64,000 nt of DNA from Leptospiraceae bacterium (GTDB lineage Bacteria > Spirochaetota > Leptospiria > Leptospirales > Leptospiraceae). The translations under genes and the position numbers were made by a program. The stretch spans positions 372,001-436,000 of the forward strand of contig JACKPB010000002.1 of assembly GCA_024233875.1 (NCBI GenBank), given 5' to 3'. The notes below the pieces were generated by a model. That model was not told the origin of the DNA. It did no database searches and saw only the letters and a list, made by a program, of their open reading frames with translations. Below, one piece after another: positions 52,254-61,754 of the stretch (position 1 is the first letter of the stretch; the number at the start of each line of letters is the position of its first letter).

Positions 52254-53299
52254 AAAAACTAAAAGTTGGCGTAACGGGCATAAATGCAGTAGACAGTCCG
52301 GGTCCCGGAGTTCCTATCCTGCGTTCCCTTCGAAAATCAGGACGGGATGTCTCTCTCATCGGTATGAGTTACGATGTTCTCGAACCGGGCAATTTTATGG
52401 ATTCACTTGTGGATTCCTCGTACATCATTCCTTATCCCAATTCGGGGACTTCTCTTCTCTTAGAAAGAATTCAATACATTCACTCCATAGTAGGTCTGGA
52501 TGTAATCATTCCCGCTCTCGATTCCGAATTGACCAATTACATTACGATTGAACCCGAGTTGAAAAAAATGGGTATCAAAACCTGCCTACCCGATAAGAAA
52601 CAATTGGCTCTACGTGATAAATCCGCTTTGAATGATACATTTGAAAAATCGAATGTACTTCTCCCCAAGACCTATACGATTCAGGATTCTTCTGCAATCG
52701 CTCAGGTAGCGGAAGACATAGGATTTCCACTTTTTGTGAAAGGAATTTACTACGAAGCCTACCTCGCCAGAACCCTTCAGGAGGCGATAGGATACTTCTA
52801 CTATCTGGCCGGAAAATGGGGAATCCCCATCATCCTCCAGCAATTCATTCCGGGAGAGGAGCTCAATGCCGCCATCTTTGCTTCGGAAGGAAAATTGATT
52901 TCCCATGTAGTGATGAAAAAGATGTTTGTGACCGATAAGGGCAAGGCATGGGCCGGTGTGACCATAAACAATAAAGAAGTATCCGAGTCTGCAGTTAAGA
53001 TAATGGATCAATTGAAATGGAATAGTGGATGTGAATTGGAATTCATCGTAGAGAACCAAACCGGAAAGGTGTATCTCTTAGAAATGAATCCCAGACTTCC
53101 CGCCTGGGTGTATCTCGCTACAGAGGCAGGATTGAATCTTCCCGATTTGATAGTGAAGGCCGCCCTGGGGGAAGAGCTCAGTGTGAACAATCAATATGAT
53201 GTGGGTAAGATCTTTGTAAGACACAGTTGGGATGAAATCGTCCCTATGAGTTCTATCGAAGCACTCTCTACTAAAGCAGAAATCAAATACCGGGACTGA
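52250..53299 (+). CDS. ATP-grasp carboxylate-amine ligase-like protein
   Basis: A 349-residue ATP-grasp enzyme, with the pre-ATP-grasp Rossmann lobe at residues 1-120 (VGVTGINAVDSPG). FPLFVKGIYYEAYLA holds the ATP lysine near residue 165, and ILQQFIPGEELNA the hinge. ELEFIVENQTGKVYLLEMNPRLP (about residues 265-285, split here) has the Mg-binding E and N. It probably joins a carboxylate to an amine through an acyl phosphate, as in CarB- or PylC-like ligases. Its substrates are unknown. It overlaps the PqqD-like gene by four bases. Confidence 0.85.
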   Translation: MKKLKVGVTGINAVDSPGPGVPILRSLRKSGRDVSLIGMSYDVLEPGNFMDSLVDSSYIIPYPNSGTSLLLERIQYIHSIVGLDVIIPALDSELTNYITIEPELKKMGIKTCLPDKKQLALRDKSALNDTFEKSNVLLPKTYTIQDSSAIAQVAEDIGFPLFVKGIYYEAYLARTLQEAIGYFYYLAGKWGIPIILQQFIPGEELNAAIFASEGKLISHVVMKKMFVTDKGKAWAGVTINNKEVSESAVKIMDQLKWNSGCELEFIVENQTGKVYLLEMNPRLPAWVYLATEAGLNLPDLIVKAALGEELSVNNQYDVGKIFVRHSWDEIVPMSSIEALSTKAEIKYRD

Positions 53300-53330
53300 A
53301 GTTCGGGAAAATTAAATAGGAGAAATCATT

Positions 53331-54662
53331 ATGGCTAAAAAAATTTACACAAGACCTGTAATACAAAGACAATTTATGGGAGCGGCAAATAAATTTGGAG
53401 GATTTGTAGTTCCCGAATCGATGAACTCGATAGATGGAATAGAAATCAACGAATTGATCGCCGAATTCGGTTCCCCACTTTTTGTTTTTTCCGAGTCAAC
53501 AATCCGAAGGAAAATGAAAGAACTCAAGCAGGCTTTCGGAACACGATATCCACACTACCAACCAGCCTGGTCTTACAAGACAAATTATCTCAATGCCATC
53601 TGTAAAGTATTTCATGACGAGGGGAGTTGGGCTGAAGTAGTTTCGGGCTATGAATACAAAAAAGCCAGAAAGAATGGAATCCCCGGCAATAAGATCATTT
53701 TCAATGGTCCTTACAAAAAGTATGAAGATCTCAAACTCGCCGCTTCAGAAGGGGCAAGGATTCACGTCGATCATCTCGATGAAGTAAGTGACCTAATCAA
53801 AATCTCCGAAGAACTCGGAAAAGAAATCGAAATCGCAATTCGGATCAATATGGACTCCGGAATGTATCCCGTTTGGAGTCGATTTGGATTCAATCTTGAG
53901 ACAGGTCATGCAATCGAAGCGGTTAGAAAGATTTCCTTTAGTAAGGGAAAACTAAAGCTGATAGGAGTTCACTCTCATATAGGAACCTTCATCCTCGATA
54001 CGGGAATCTATAAGAAAGGCGTAAAAAAGATCTGTGAATTCTACAAGAAGATCCGAGATGAATTTCATCTCCCATTGTCCTATATAGACGTCGGAGGCGG
54101 ATTTGCTTCCCCCAGCAAATTGAAAGCTCAGTACATGGCGGATTCCTCTACTATTCCTTCCCTCGATGCCTATGCGGAGGCCATAACGTCAACAATTTAT
54201 GATGTTTTTGGATCGGAAGAACCTCCCTTGCTCTTTACCGAGTCGGGTAGAGCTTTGATTGATGAAGCAGGTTATCTTGTCACTTCTATCGTTGCTTCCA
54301 AGACTATGCCGAGTGGAAAGAGAGGATTGGTTTTGGATGCAGGTGTAAACCTTCTCTATACTTCTACCTGGTATGACTACAAGGTGTATCCGGTCGGTCA
54401 ATATTCCGGAACTTACGAACAGGTTGTTCTCTACGGTCCTCTTTGTATGAATATCGACGTCGTCAGAGAAAATGTCTTGCTTCCGAGTATGCAAAGGGGT
54501 GACAAAATGGTTCTCTATCCAATCGGTGCCTACAATGTAACCCAGTGGATGCAGTTCATTGAAATGCGACCGGCGATAGTGATGATCGATAAGAATAAGA
54601 AACCTGTGATCATCAGAAGAGCAGAGACTGTCGATGATGTAAACTCAATAGAGAATTCTTAA
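53331..54662 (+). CDS. Fold-type III PLP decarboxylase (DapDC/ODC-like)
   Basis: A 443-residue member of the diaminopimelate/ornithine/arginine decarboxylase group. The PLP lysine is K83 in AWSYKTNYL, HSHIG near residue 221 and DVGGGFASP near residue 254 bind the cofactor, and ESGRALIDEAG is typical. In the C-terminal domain, GPLCMNID near residues 369-376 keeps the catalytic cysteine and aspartate but lacks the usual ESGD run. It likely decarboxylates an amino acid or a ligated product. A GGAG site precedes its ATG; its stop is one base before the next start. Confidence 0.87.
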   Translation: MAKKIYTRPVIQRQFMGAANKFGGFVVPESMNSIDGIEINELIAEFGSPLFVFSESTIRRKMKELKQAFGTRYPHYQPAWSYKTNYLNAICKVFHDEGSWAEVVSGYEYKKARKNGIPGNKIIFNGPYKKYEDLKLAASEGARIHVDHLDEVSDLIKISEELGKEIEIAIRINMDSGMYPVWSRFGFNLETGHAIEAVRKISFSKGKLKLIGVHSHIGTFILDTGIYKKGVKKICEFYKKIRDEFHLPLSYIDVGGGFASPSKLKAQYMADSSTIPSLDAYAEAITSTIYDVFGSEEPPLLFTESGRALIDEAGYLVTSIVASKTMPSGKRGLVLDAGVNLLYTSTWYDYKVYPVGQYSGTYEQVVLYGPLCMNIDVVRENVLLPSMQRGDKMVLYPIGAYNVTQWMQFIEMRPAIVMIDKNKKPVIIRRAETVDDVNSIENS

Positions 54663-54663
54663 T

Positions 54664-56802
54664 ATGGCGATCCTGCAGAATTTTTACAAGACACATCTCC
54701 GCTGGTTTTTAGAGTCCATCCTAAACGCTTATTCCATGGTTTTGTTTTCAAGTAAGAAAACTGCCGGATTGATCCTCATAGGAGTTACCTTCTTCGAACC
54801 CAAGGCAGGTATTACGGGACTTCTGGGAGTTGTCTTTACTAACCTAATGGCGACTTCCCTGGGGGTCTATCGGGAACGGATCAGAAAAGGGCTCTACGGA
54901 TTCAATGGACTTTTGGTCGGATTGTCTATCACTCTCTATCATGAGTTGGATATCAATCTAATTGTCCTCCTACTGATTGCCTGCATTCTGATGGTATTTG
55001 TCACTCTGGGGTTGGAGACTGCGATGGGATACTTTTTGGGACTTCCCGTTCTATCCCTTCCCTTCGTGATTGTTACTTTTATTGTTTACATGGCTTTTTT
55101 CAATTACAATGCCATCCCTCTCAAAAAAACAGCCGATACGATCGTCAATTCGGGAGATGTTTCCTATCTGCCACTGGCATTGGTGTATTACTTCAAAGCT
55201 CTGGGTTCCATTTTCTTTCAAACCAGTACTTATGCAGGAATGATTGTAGCTACGATTCTCTTTGCGGTGAGTCGTATTTCATTTTTACTTTCCATTATAG
55301 GCTTTGTCTTCGGCTCGGGGTTTCACATTCTTCTGGGTGGAAATTTCAACGACATCTCTTCCGGTGTGGTCGGATTCAACTACATACTTTCTTCTATAGC
55401 CATCGGTGGGATTTTTTTGGTACCTTCCGGGTACTCTTTTTATCTTTCCGGATTGGCGGCGATCACCTCCGCTCTGGTTGCCTCATTCACAAAGGTATTC
55501 TTTTATTTCTTTAATTTTCCTGTTCTATCTCTTCCTTTCACTCTTGTCACCCTCATCATTTTGTATGTAGCAAAGAATCTGGGAAATGAAAAATTTCGGG
55601 TCATGGACTACATCACCGGTTCCCCGGAAGAAAACCTGGACTACTACAATACAAGACTGAAACGATTCGGTGTAACCGGACTCTACATCCGTCTTCCGTT
55701 CCTCGGAGAATGGATTGTATCACAGGGTTATAACGGAAAGTACACTCACCGGGATCTCTGGTCAAAGAGTCTGGACTTCATGGCGATAGATTCGGATGGG
55801 AAACTCCGAAAGGGGGAGTCCAACAAACCCGAAGATTATTACACTTTCGGTCTGCCTGTTCTCGCAGTGGGAAGCGGTAGGGTGATCAAGCTGGTCAGTC
55901 ATATGGAAGACAATGAAATCAGCGAAATACGTACCGAACACGGGGAAAACTGGGGGAATTTTGTCATCATAGAGCACTCTCCTTACTTTTATTCACAGGT
56001 ATCACACCTCAAAAAAGATTCCATTCTGGTCAAGGAAGGAGACTACATTGCGATAGGTGCAAGAATCGGATTGGCAGGGAATTCGGGAAGAAGCCCGGAA
56101 CCACACATTCATCTCCATTTTCAAAGAACACCGGAATTGGGAAGTCCGACAACTGAGGTGACTCTCACTCAATACATAGAACACAATCAAGAAGGAAATT
56201 CCAGTATCAAATTCAATAAAATACCTTCCGAGAATACAGTTCTTTCCAACCTAATACCCGATCTGACCGTAAAAGGATTTTTCTCTCTTGCCCCAGGAAA
56301 TAAGTATCCCATCGAACTAACAGATCGAAACGGGAAAAAATCCAATGAGGTCTGGGAATCCAAGGTAGACTTTCTCGGTCATAGATTCCTCGAAGATGAA
56401 AATGGGAATCTCCTCTACTTCTTCCTCGGAACCGACTTCTATTCTTCTCTGGATTATTATGGTGATACAAAGTCTCCCCTCTATGCGTACTATCTTGCAA
56501 CTTATAGAGTCCCATTTCTTATGGAGAAGTCCAAATGGGAAGAGGCCATCACCTATAAGCATTCTTCGACCTGGTTAAAAAAATTAGCAAAAGATACTAT
56601 CGCTCCCTTCAGTGAAAAGGTCTCTCTAAAATGGATGGGTGAAATCGATGAGACAGGGAGTCTGAAGGCATCTTTGATCAAAGGAGAGGGTGGTTCCATA
56701 TTTCAAACCAAATTATCTTTTGAAAAATCATTTCCGGGAAGGGTAGAAGTTATTGATACTAAAGGCAATGAATGGAGTTTCCAAAAATATGAAAAAATTT
56801 AA
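54664..56802 (+). CDS. Urea-transporter-like channel fused to M23 peptidase
   Basis: A 712-residue fusion. Residues 1-305 are a urea-transporter-family channel with about ten membrane segments and the repeated GLPVLSLPFVIVT/FPVLSLPFTLVT motifs. Residues 330-520 are a peptidase M23 (lysostaphin-like) domain, with H362 and D371 (THRDLWSKSLDF), and HIHLH at 481-485 holding the other zinc ligand and catalytic histidine. The last 190 residues are a beta-rich domain. It could transport a small amide and cleave peptides outside the membrane. It overlaps the next gene by 14 bases. Confidence 0.85.
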   Translation: MAILQNFYKTHLRWFLESILNAYSMVLFSSKKTAGLILIGVTFFEPKAGITGLLGVVFTNLMATSLGVYRERIRKGLYGFNGLLVGLSITLYHELDINLIVLLLIACILMVFVTLGLETAMGYFLGLPVLSLPFVIVTFIVYMAFFNYNAIPLKKTADTIVNSGDVSYLPLALVYYFKALGSIFFQTSTYAGMIVATILFAVSRISFLLSIIGFVFGSGFHILLGGNFNDISSGVVGFNYILSSIAIGGIFLVPSGYSFYLSGLAAITSALVASFTKVFFYFFNFPVLSLPFTLVTLIILYVAKNLGNEKFRVMDYITGSPEENLDYYNTRLKRFGVTGLYIRLPFLGEWIVSQGYNGKYTHRDLWSKSLDFMAIDSDGKLRKGESNKPEDYYTFGLPVLAVGSGRVIKLVSHMEDNEISEIRTEHGENWGNFVIIEHSPYFYSQVSHLKKDSILVKEGDYIAIGARIGLAGNSGRSPEPHIHLHFQRTPELGSPTTEVTLTQYIEHNQEGNSSIKFNKIPSENTVLSNLIPDLTVKGFFSLAPGNKYPIELTDRNGKKSNEVWESKVDFLGHRFLEDENGNLLYFFLGTDFYSSLDYYGDTKSPLYAYYLATYRVPFLMEKSKWEEAITYKHSSTWLKKLAKDTIAPFSEKVSLKWMGEIDETGSLKASLIKGEGGSIFQTKLSFEKSFPGRVEVIDTKGNEWSFQKYEKI

Positions 56803-58342
56803 TGAAGTTCTAATATTACTCTTTCTTCTTTTCCTTCCATCCTCTTTGATTTGGGCTCAAACATATCTGGATCCCCGGCTGAATGCAATACAGTCCGATA
56901 TCAATGAAGGGAAGTGTGCGGATGCCGTAGAGAAGAGTAATGAATTGGTTCAGATCGAACCTGAATACTATTTGGTTTGGATCAAGAAAGCCTATTGTGA
57001 AACCATCCTCCCGAGATATGAAGATGCCTACGCGTCTTACAAAAAAGCCGATGCACTTTCATCGACAACAGATACACTTCTGGGACTCCAATTCTCTGCT
57101 CTGGCACTGGGAAAGAATGAAGAATCAATTGAATATGGAAAGAAGGCTTTAGAAATAGATCCTGTGAATTATTGGGCCAAACTCAGATTGATCTATGGAT
57201 ACCAACGTTTGGAAAAATACTCTGCTGCTGAGGAAGAAATCAATAATCTCCAAAAACTGTATGGAAATTCTGCTGAACTCACCTGGAATAAGGGTGTCAA
57301 TCGGTACTACCAAGGGGATAAGGAAGAGGCGAATGAGTACTTTCAAAAAGCCTATGAGATGGATCCGAATCATGCCGGAGCCAGATACTCTCTCGGATTG
57401 AATTCCTCACCGATCCAATTTCATCTCCGGACAGACTACGGAGCTATCAATTACTCCGAAAATTCAATTTCCTCCAAAGGTGCGACCCGAAGTTTATTTC
57501 TAAACACTACCCTTTGGGATTCCTGGACAATAGGAATCGGAGGGATCTCAGACTCCTTCAATAGCAAAGCATCGACTTCAGGAATCAAGAGATACACTCT
57601 GGATGACTACAATGTGTACTACCAGGCTTTGTATCTCAATACAGTTGATCAACTTGTAGAATATTATAACGGAACCTACAATAAGTATCAGATGTACAAA
57701 TTGGCAAACTCGGATAGCTTCCTCTCTATCTCATCCGGAATTGGTTCGATAGGATACAAAACTAATGATGGAAAGTCTTTCAAGGTGATCGGTCACAAAT
57801 TCAGCAGTAACTCCAGTTATGTGGATGGTGGAACAATGGTTGGGTTTCTGATGAGTTTTGGACAGAAGGATAGATTTTCCTTCGGAACAGCCAGAATTGT
57901 CTTCCCGAAACACAATGGCTATCAGGTTTCAACAGGATTTCTCTGGAATGTATATGATTCTATTTATTTGAATTCAGAGATCTATGCTCAGACTATGAAT
58001 GTCCAATCCTATGAAGTATCTCTTCTGTACTACTATATGTATTCCCGGGCCGTTTACAATCGAAATACCTATGCAGCCTTTCAGCAATCCTTATCCTACT
58101 ACCATAAATACTTCAATGTCGGAGTAGGAGGTAGGGCAGGAAATCTCTACTCCCCGCTCTTTGATGAAGTGGGTGTCTACAATGCTGCCAAAATGAAATC
58201 CGGTGCTTTCGGATGGATAGGTATCACACCTCTTCCCGGGTTTGAACTTCGGGTGTCTTACGCCAAAGATTATTGGGAGAATGGATACGGAGAGACTCCT
58301 TCCTCATCTCAATTGAAAGTTTATGGATACGGGAGTTTTTAA
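56789..58342 (+). CDS. TPR and YaiO-like outer-membrane beta-barrel protein
   Basis: A 517-residue protein with a signal peptide (about residues 1-24). Residues 25-205 form five TPR units (CADAVEKSNELVQIEPEYY and KYSAAEEEINNLQKLYGNS split here). Residues 205-517 alternate aromatic-rich strands, ending YGYGSF, as in YaiO-like outer-membrane barrels. It probably forms an outer-membrane pore or docking protein for the exported product. The ATG at 56789 is chosen because it gives a proper signal peptide; an upstream start would not. Confidence 0.8.
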   Translation: MKKFNEVLILLFLLFLPSSLIWAQTYLDPRLNAIQSDINEGKCADAVEKSNELVQIEPEYYLVWIKKAYCETILPRYEDAYASYKKADALSSTTDTLLGLQFSALALGKNEESIEYGKKALEIDPVNYWAKLRLIYGYQRLEKYSAAEEEINNLQKLYGNSAELTWNKGVNRYYQGDKEEANEYFQKAYEMDPNHAGARYSLGLNSSPIQFHLRTDYGAINYSENSISSKGATRSLFLNTTLWDSWTIGIGGISDSFNSKASTSGIKRYTLDDYNVYYQALYLNTVDQLVEYYNGTYNKYQMYKLANSDSFLSISSGIGSIGYKTNDGKSFKVIGHKFSSNSSYVDGGTMVGFLMSFGQKDRFSFGTARIVFPKHNGYQVSTGFLWNVYDSIYLNSEIYAQTMNVQSYEVSLLYYYMYSRAVYNRNTYAAFQQSLSYYHKYFNVGVGGRAGNLYSPLFDEVGVYNAAKMKSGAFGWIGITPLPGFELRVSYAKDYWENGYGETPSSSQLKVYGYGSF

Positions 58343-58941
58343 TGAAATTTATTCTTTTCTTTCTTGTCACTTCTCTTAGTTTTTCTCTGATTGCTGATCC
58401 TCTTCTGGATTCTTACAAACACGAAAAAGAAGGCAATTATATCAAAGCATTTGAAGCGATTGAACCAATTCTGGGAAGCTCCGGAAAAGATTATGTGATA
58501 CAATTGCGTGCCGGTTGGCTTCTGTACATGATTGGAAATTTTTCACAGGCAGTGATGTACTTTCAAAAAGCGAGTGTTTTGAATGCAACCTCATTGGAAC
58601 CGAGGATCTATCAGTTGAAACCTCTCATGTCCCTCGGGAAATTTCGTGAGGTGGAATTGGTGGCAAAGTCCATTCTCAGATTGGATTCCAAAAACTACAC
58701 AGCCCGTTCTTCTCTGGCGTTTTCACTCTACAGTGCCGGGGATTTTAAAAATGCCAAAATCTATTATGAAAGTTTGATTCAGGACTATCCTACAGATACG
58801 GAAATGATCATCGGCTTGGCTTATTCACACCTAAATCAGGTAGAAAAATCCAAAGCACTGGAATACTTCAGGATGGCAGAAAGATTGATTCCCTGGGATA
58901 GTCGGGTGAAACTTGGAATCGAAGCTTGTGAAGCGAAGTGA
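58342..58941 (+). CDS. Periplasmic TPR-repeat protein
   Basis: A 199-residue protein with a signal peptide (about residues 1-18, LIADPL) and four or five TPR units (GNYIKAFEAIEPILGSS, GNFSQAVMYFQKASVLN, GDFKNAKIYYESLIQDY). It starts in the TAATG stop/start junction of the barrel gene, so they are coupled. It likely binds the barrel or peptidase as an adaptor. It ends the six-gene operon, facing a minus-strand gene three bases on. Confidence 0.8.
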   Translation: MKFILFFLVTSLSFSLIADPLLDSYKHEKEGNYIKAFEAIEPILGSSGKDYVIQLRAGWLLYMIGNFSQAVMYFQKASVLNATSLEPRIYQLKPLMSLGKFREVELVAKSILRLDSKNYTARSSLAFSLYSAGDFKNAKIYYESLIQDYPTDTEMIIGLAYSHLNQVEKSKALEYFRMAERLIPWDSRVKLGIEACEAK

Positions 58942-58944
58942 TCT

Positions 58945-59445
58945 TTAGGTATCAAAAAATCTCAATAAAAATCCGAGTCCTACTAAAAAACCGGATAGAA
59001 AGACTCCGAAAAGTGAAAAAGACTCGATAAGACGATTTTTGGGATAAGACGCCTGGTTTCCATTGATTCTTGAGATCAGGAGTTTTTGCCCGGCAAACTT
59101 TACAGATTTTCGTAAGATGAGAGCATTGTCTCCGATTCTCAATCTTTGATAGGTTCGGGTATCTACATATTCAGTAACTTCATAAAAATTCCCCTCATCA
59201 TCCTTTGTGTTGTACGTAAAGACATGAAAGATCTGTGAATTCTTATTGACCCGATGGTATTCTTTGATTACGGAGAAGGAGCGATTGCTTTCTTCATTCA
59301 GATTTTCATATGTACCTGTGATCACCTGATTTCTGGAATAGACGAAAAGGAAGAGTGAGAGAAAGACAAGAAGACAGATCCCTCCGAGAACAAACAAAAT
59401 CGAATGGAAGGGAGTAGGTAGGTTTTCCGAAGAGTCTTCTGTCAT
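58945..59445 (-). CDS. DUF3592-like membrane protein
   Basis: A 166-residue protein with one membrane segment near each end (about residues 13-36 and 140-162) and a beta-rich extracytoplasmic loop (VFTYNTKDDEGNFYEVTEYV split). That design and the YxV..G-x-ALIL pattern fit the DUF3592 family, of unknown role. It converges with the six-gene operon and has no linked partner. Confidence 0.65.
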   Translation of the reverse strand: MTEDSSENLPTPFHSILFVLGGICLLVFLSLFLFVYSRNQVITGTYENLNEESNRSFSVIKEYHRVNKNSQIFHVFTYNTKDDEGNFYEVTEYVDTRTYQRLRIGDNALILRKSVKFAGQKLLISRINGNQASYPKNRLIESFSLFGVFLSGFLVGLGFLLRFFDT

Positions 59446-59490
59446 AAAATTTCTGTGTATTCGGATCCAATTCTATAGAATCAGAAGGTA

Positions 59491-59527
59491 GGGGAGAAAC
59501 CCTATCTATTTCTAGACGGGTCTCTCC
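59491..59527 (-). terminator. Imperfect hairpin after mutase gene
   Basis: GGAGAAACCC and GGGTCTCTCC pair with one mismatch around a 15-base loop, about 30 bases after the mutase stop codon on the minus strand. No T-tract follows, so it is a weak call. Confidence 0.35.
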
Positions 59528-59554
59528 TGTTTGATTTCAATCCGGAAAGAGAGA

Positions 59555-61684
59555 TTATTTCTCCATGATCGAAAGGATTTTTTCTGCTGCTTCAGTGATC
59601 ACAGTTCCCGGTCCGAAAATAGCTGCCACTCCGTGATTGTAGAGGAAGTCATAGTCCTGATGAGGAATCACTCCACCCGCAATGATCAAAATGTCATTGG
59701 CTTTTTGGGCTTTGAGAATATCCACCAATTCGGGAATCAGAGTCTTGTGACCGGCTGCTTGTGAAGACACACCTATGATGTGAACATCATTTTCTATGGC
59801 TTGTTTGGCAACCTCTGCAGGAGTTTGGAAGAGGGGAGCAACGTCGATATCAAAACCCATGTCGGCAAACGAAGTTGAAATCACTTTTGCACCACGGTCG
59901 TGACCGTCCTGTCCCATCTTGGCAACGAGCATTCTCGGTCTTCTTCCCAGTTTTTTGGAAAGTTCTTCTACTCTTTTTTGGACATCTGTAAATTTCTGAT
60001 TGCCCTGATTGAGATTAGAATAGACTCCACTGATGGTTTTGATCTCGGCCTGATGTCTACCGTAGACTTTTTCCATAGCATAAGAAATTTCTCCCAGAGT
60101 GGCTCTTGCTCTGGCTGCATCCACAGCCGCTTCCAGAAGATTTCCCTGACCTGTTTCTGCGATCTTGGTGATTTTAGCCAGGTGAGTGTCCACATCGGCT
60201 TGATTTCTCTTGGCTTTGAGTTCTTTGATTCGCGCGATTTGTTTGTCACGGACAGCTGAATTGTCGATGTCCAGGATAGAGATTTCATCTTCATGAGCGA
60301 GTTTGAACTTATTCACTCCCACGATGACTTCGATCCCCTGATCGATGAGAGCCTGACGTTTGGCGGCAGATTCTTCAATCTTGAGTTTTGGAATACCCGC
60401 ATCTACAGCCTTGGCCATACCACCGGCTTTTTCTACTTCGTCTAGGATCACTCTGGCTTCTTTGATCAAAGAGTCAGTTAGGGATTCGATGAAATAAGAT
60501 CCACCCAGAGGGTCTACCACCCTACAAACCTGGCTTTCATTTTGGATGATGAGCTGAGTATTTCTAGCAATTCTCGCAGAAAATTCAGTTGGGAGAGCCA
60601 CAGCTTCATCCAGAGCATTGGTATGGAGAGACTGAGTTCCGCCGAGAACTGCGGCTAGGGCTTCCAGAGTCGTACGAATCACGTTGTTGTATGGATCCTG
60701 TTCGGTGAGACTCCAACCTGATGTCTGGCAATGGGTTCGAAGTGCGCCGGACATAGGGTTTTTGGGATTGAACTGACTCATGAGTTCTGCCCAGAGGAAT
60801 CTGGCAGCTCTGAGTTTCGCGATTTCCATGAAGAAATTCATTCCGATTCCGAAGAAGAAGGAAAGTCTGGGAGCAAAGCTATCCACATTCAATCCGCGAT
60901 CCAGAGCAGTGCGCACGTATTCGAGTCCATCGGCAAGAGTGAATGCTAATTCCTGAACTGCATTTCCTCCTGCTTCCTGGATGTGATAGCCACTGATGGA
61001 GATGGAGTTGAATCGGGGCATGTTCTTGGAAGTGTACTCAATGATGTCTCCTATGATCTTCATGGAGGGAAGAGGGGGGTAGATATATGTATTACGTACC
61101 ATGAACTCTTTGAGGATATCATTCTGAATGGTTCCCGAAAGTTCGGAAACCTTTGCACCCTGCTCCTCGCCGGCAACTATAAACATAGCCATAACGGGTA
61201 GCACAGCTCCATTCATGGTCATGGAAACAGACATGTCTTTTAAAGGAATCTGGTCGAAGAGGACTTTCATGTCTTCCACAGAATCAATTGCAACACCTGC
61301 TTTTCCTACATCCCCTGTCACTCTTTCGTGATCGGAGTCATAACCTCTATGAGTAGCCAGGTCAAATGCTACAGAAAGACCTTTCTGACCGGCCGCTAAA
61401 TTTTTTCTGTAAAAAGCATTGGATTCTTCTGCAGTAGAAAAACCGGCATACTGACGGATCGTCCAGGGTTGATTGGCATACATTGATGCACGGGGACCTC
61501 TTTTGAAAGGAAACATTCCCGGCATAGTGTTGATATTTTCCAGTTTTTCTAAATCTTCAAACGTATAGAGGGGCTTCCACTCTATACCTTCCGGAGACAT
61601 CCATTTTAAGGAATTTACATCCTTACCTTTTAGATCTTTTTCTTTGGCAATTTTTTCCCACTCGGGTATGTTTGCTTTTTCCAT
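59555..61684 (-). CDS. scpA: Methylmalonyl-CoA mutase, single-chain
   Basis: A 709-residue B12-dependent mutase that interconverts methylmalonyl-CoA and succinyl-CoA in propionate metabolism. The N-terminal TIM barrel has the substrate and cofactor motifs TIRQYAGFSTAEESN and SISGYHIQEAGG. The C-terminal cobalamin domain has the DxHxxG signature D593-G-H595-D-R-G598. Its length matches the single-chain mutA/scpA type, with no separate small subunit. No meaB, mce or propionyl-CoA carboxylase gene is in the window. Confidence 0.96.
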   Translation of the reverse strand: MEKANIPEWEKIAKEKDLKGKDVNSLKWMSPEGIEWKPLYTFEDLEKLENINTMPGMFPFKRGPRASMYANQPWTIRQYAGFSTAEESNAFYRKNLAAGQKGLSVAFDLATHRGYDSDHERVTGDVGKAGVAIDSVEDMKVLFDQIPLKDMSVSMTMNGAVLPVMAMFIVAGEEQGAKVSELSGTIQNDILKEFMVRNTYIYPPLPSMKIIGDIIEYTSKNMPRFNSISISGYHIQEAGGNAVQELAFTLADGLEYVRTALDRGLNVDSFAPRLSFFFGIGMNFFMEIAKLRAARFLWAELMSQFNPKNPMSGALRTHCQTSGWSLTEQDPYNNVIRTTLEALAAVLGGTQSLHTNALDEAVALPTEFSARIARNTQLIIQNESQVCRVVDPLGGSYFIESLTDSLIKEARVILDEVEKAGGMAKAVDAGIPKLKIEESAAKRQALIDQGIEVIVGVNKFKLAHEDEISILDIDNSAVRDKQIARIKELKAKRNQADVDTHLAKITKIAETGQGNLLEAAVDAARARATLGEISYAMEKVYGRHQAEIKTISGVYSNLNQGNQKFTDVQKRVEELSKKLGRRPRMLVAKMGQDGHDRGAKVISTSFADMGFDIDVAPLFQTPAEVAKQAIENDVHIIGVSSQAAGHKTLIPELVDILKAQKANDILIIAGGVIPHQDYDFLYNHGVAAIFGPGTVITEAAEKILSIMEK

Positions 61685-61754
61685 GATTCCTCCAATTTCT
61701 ATATATGTTTTAAATTTCTAAAATAATTTATATTGTCCGTGTCCCGAATCGGGA

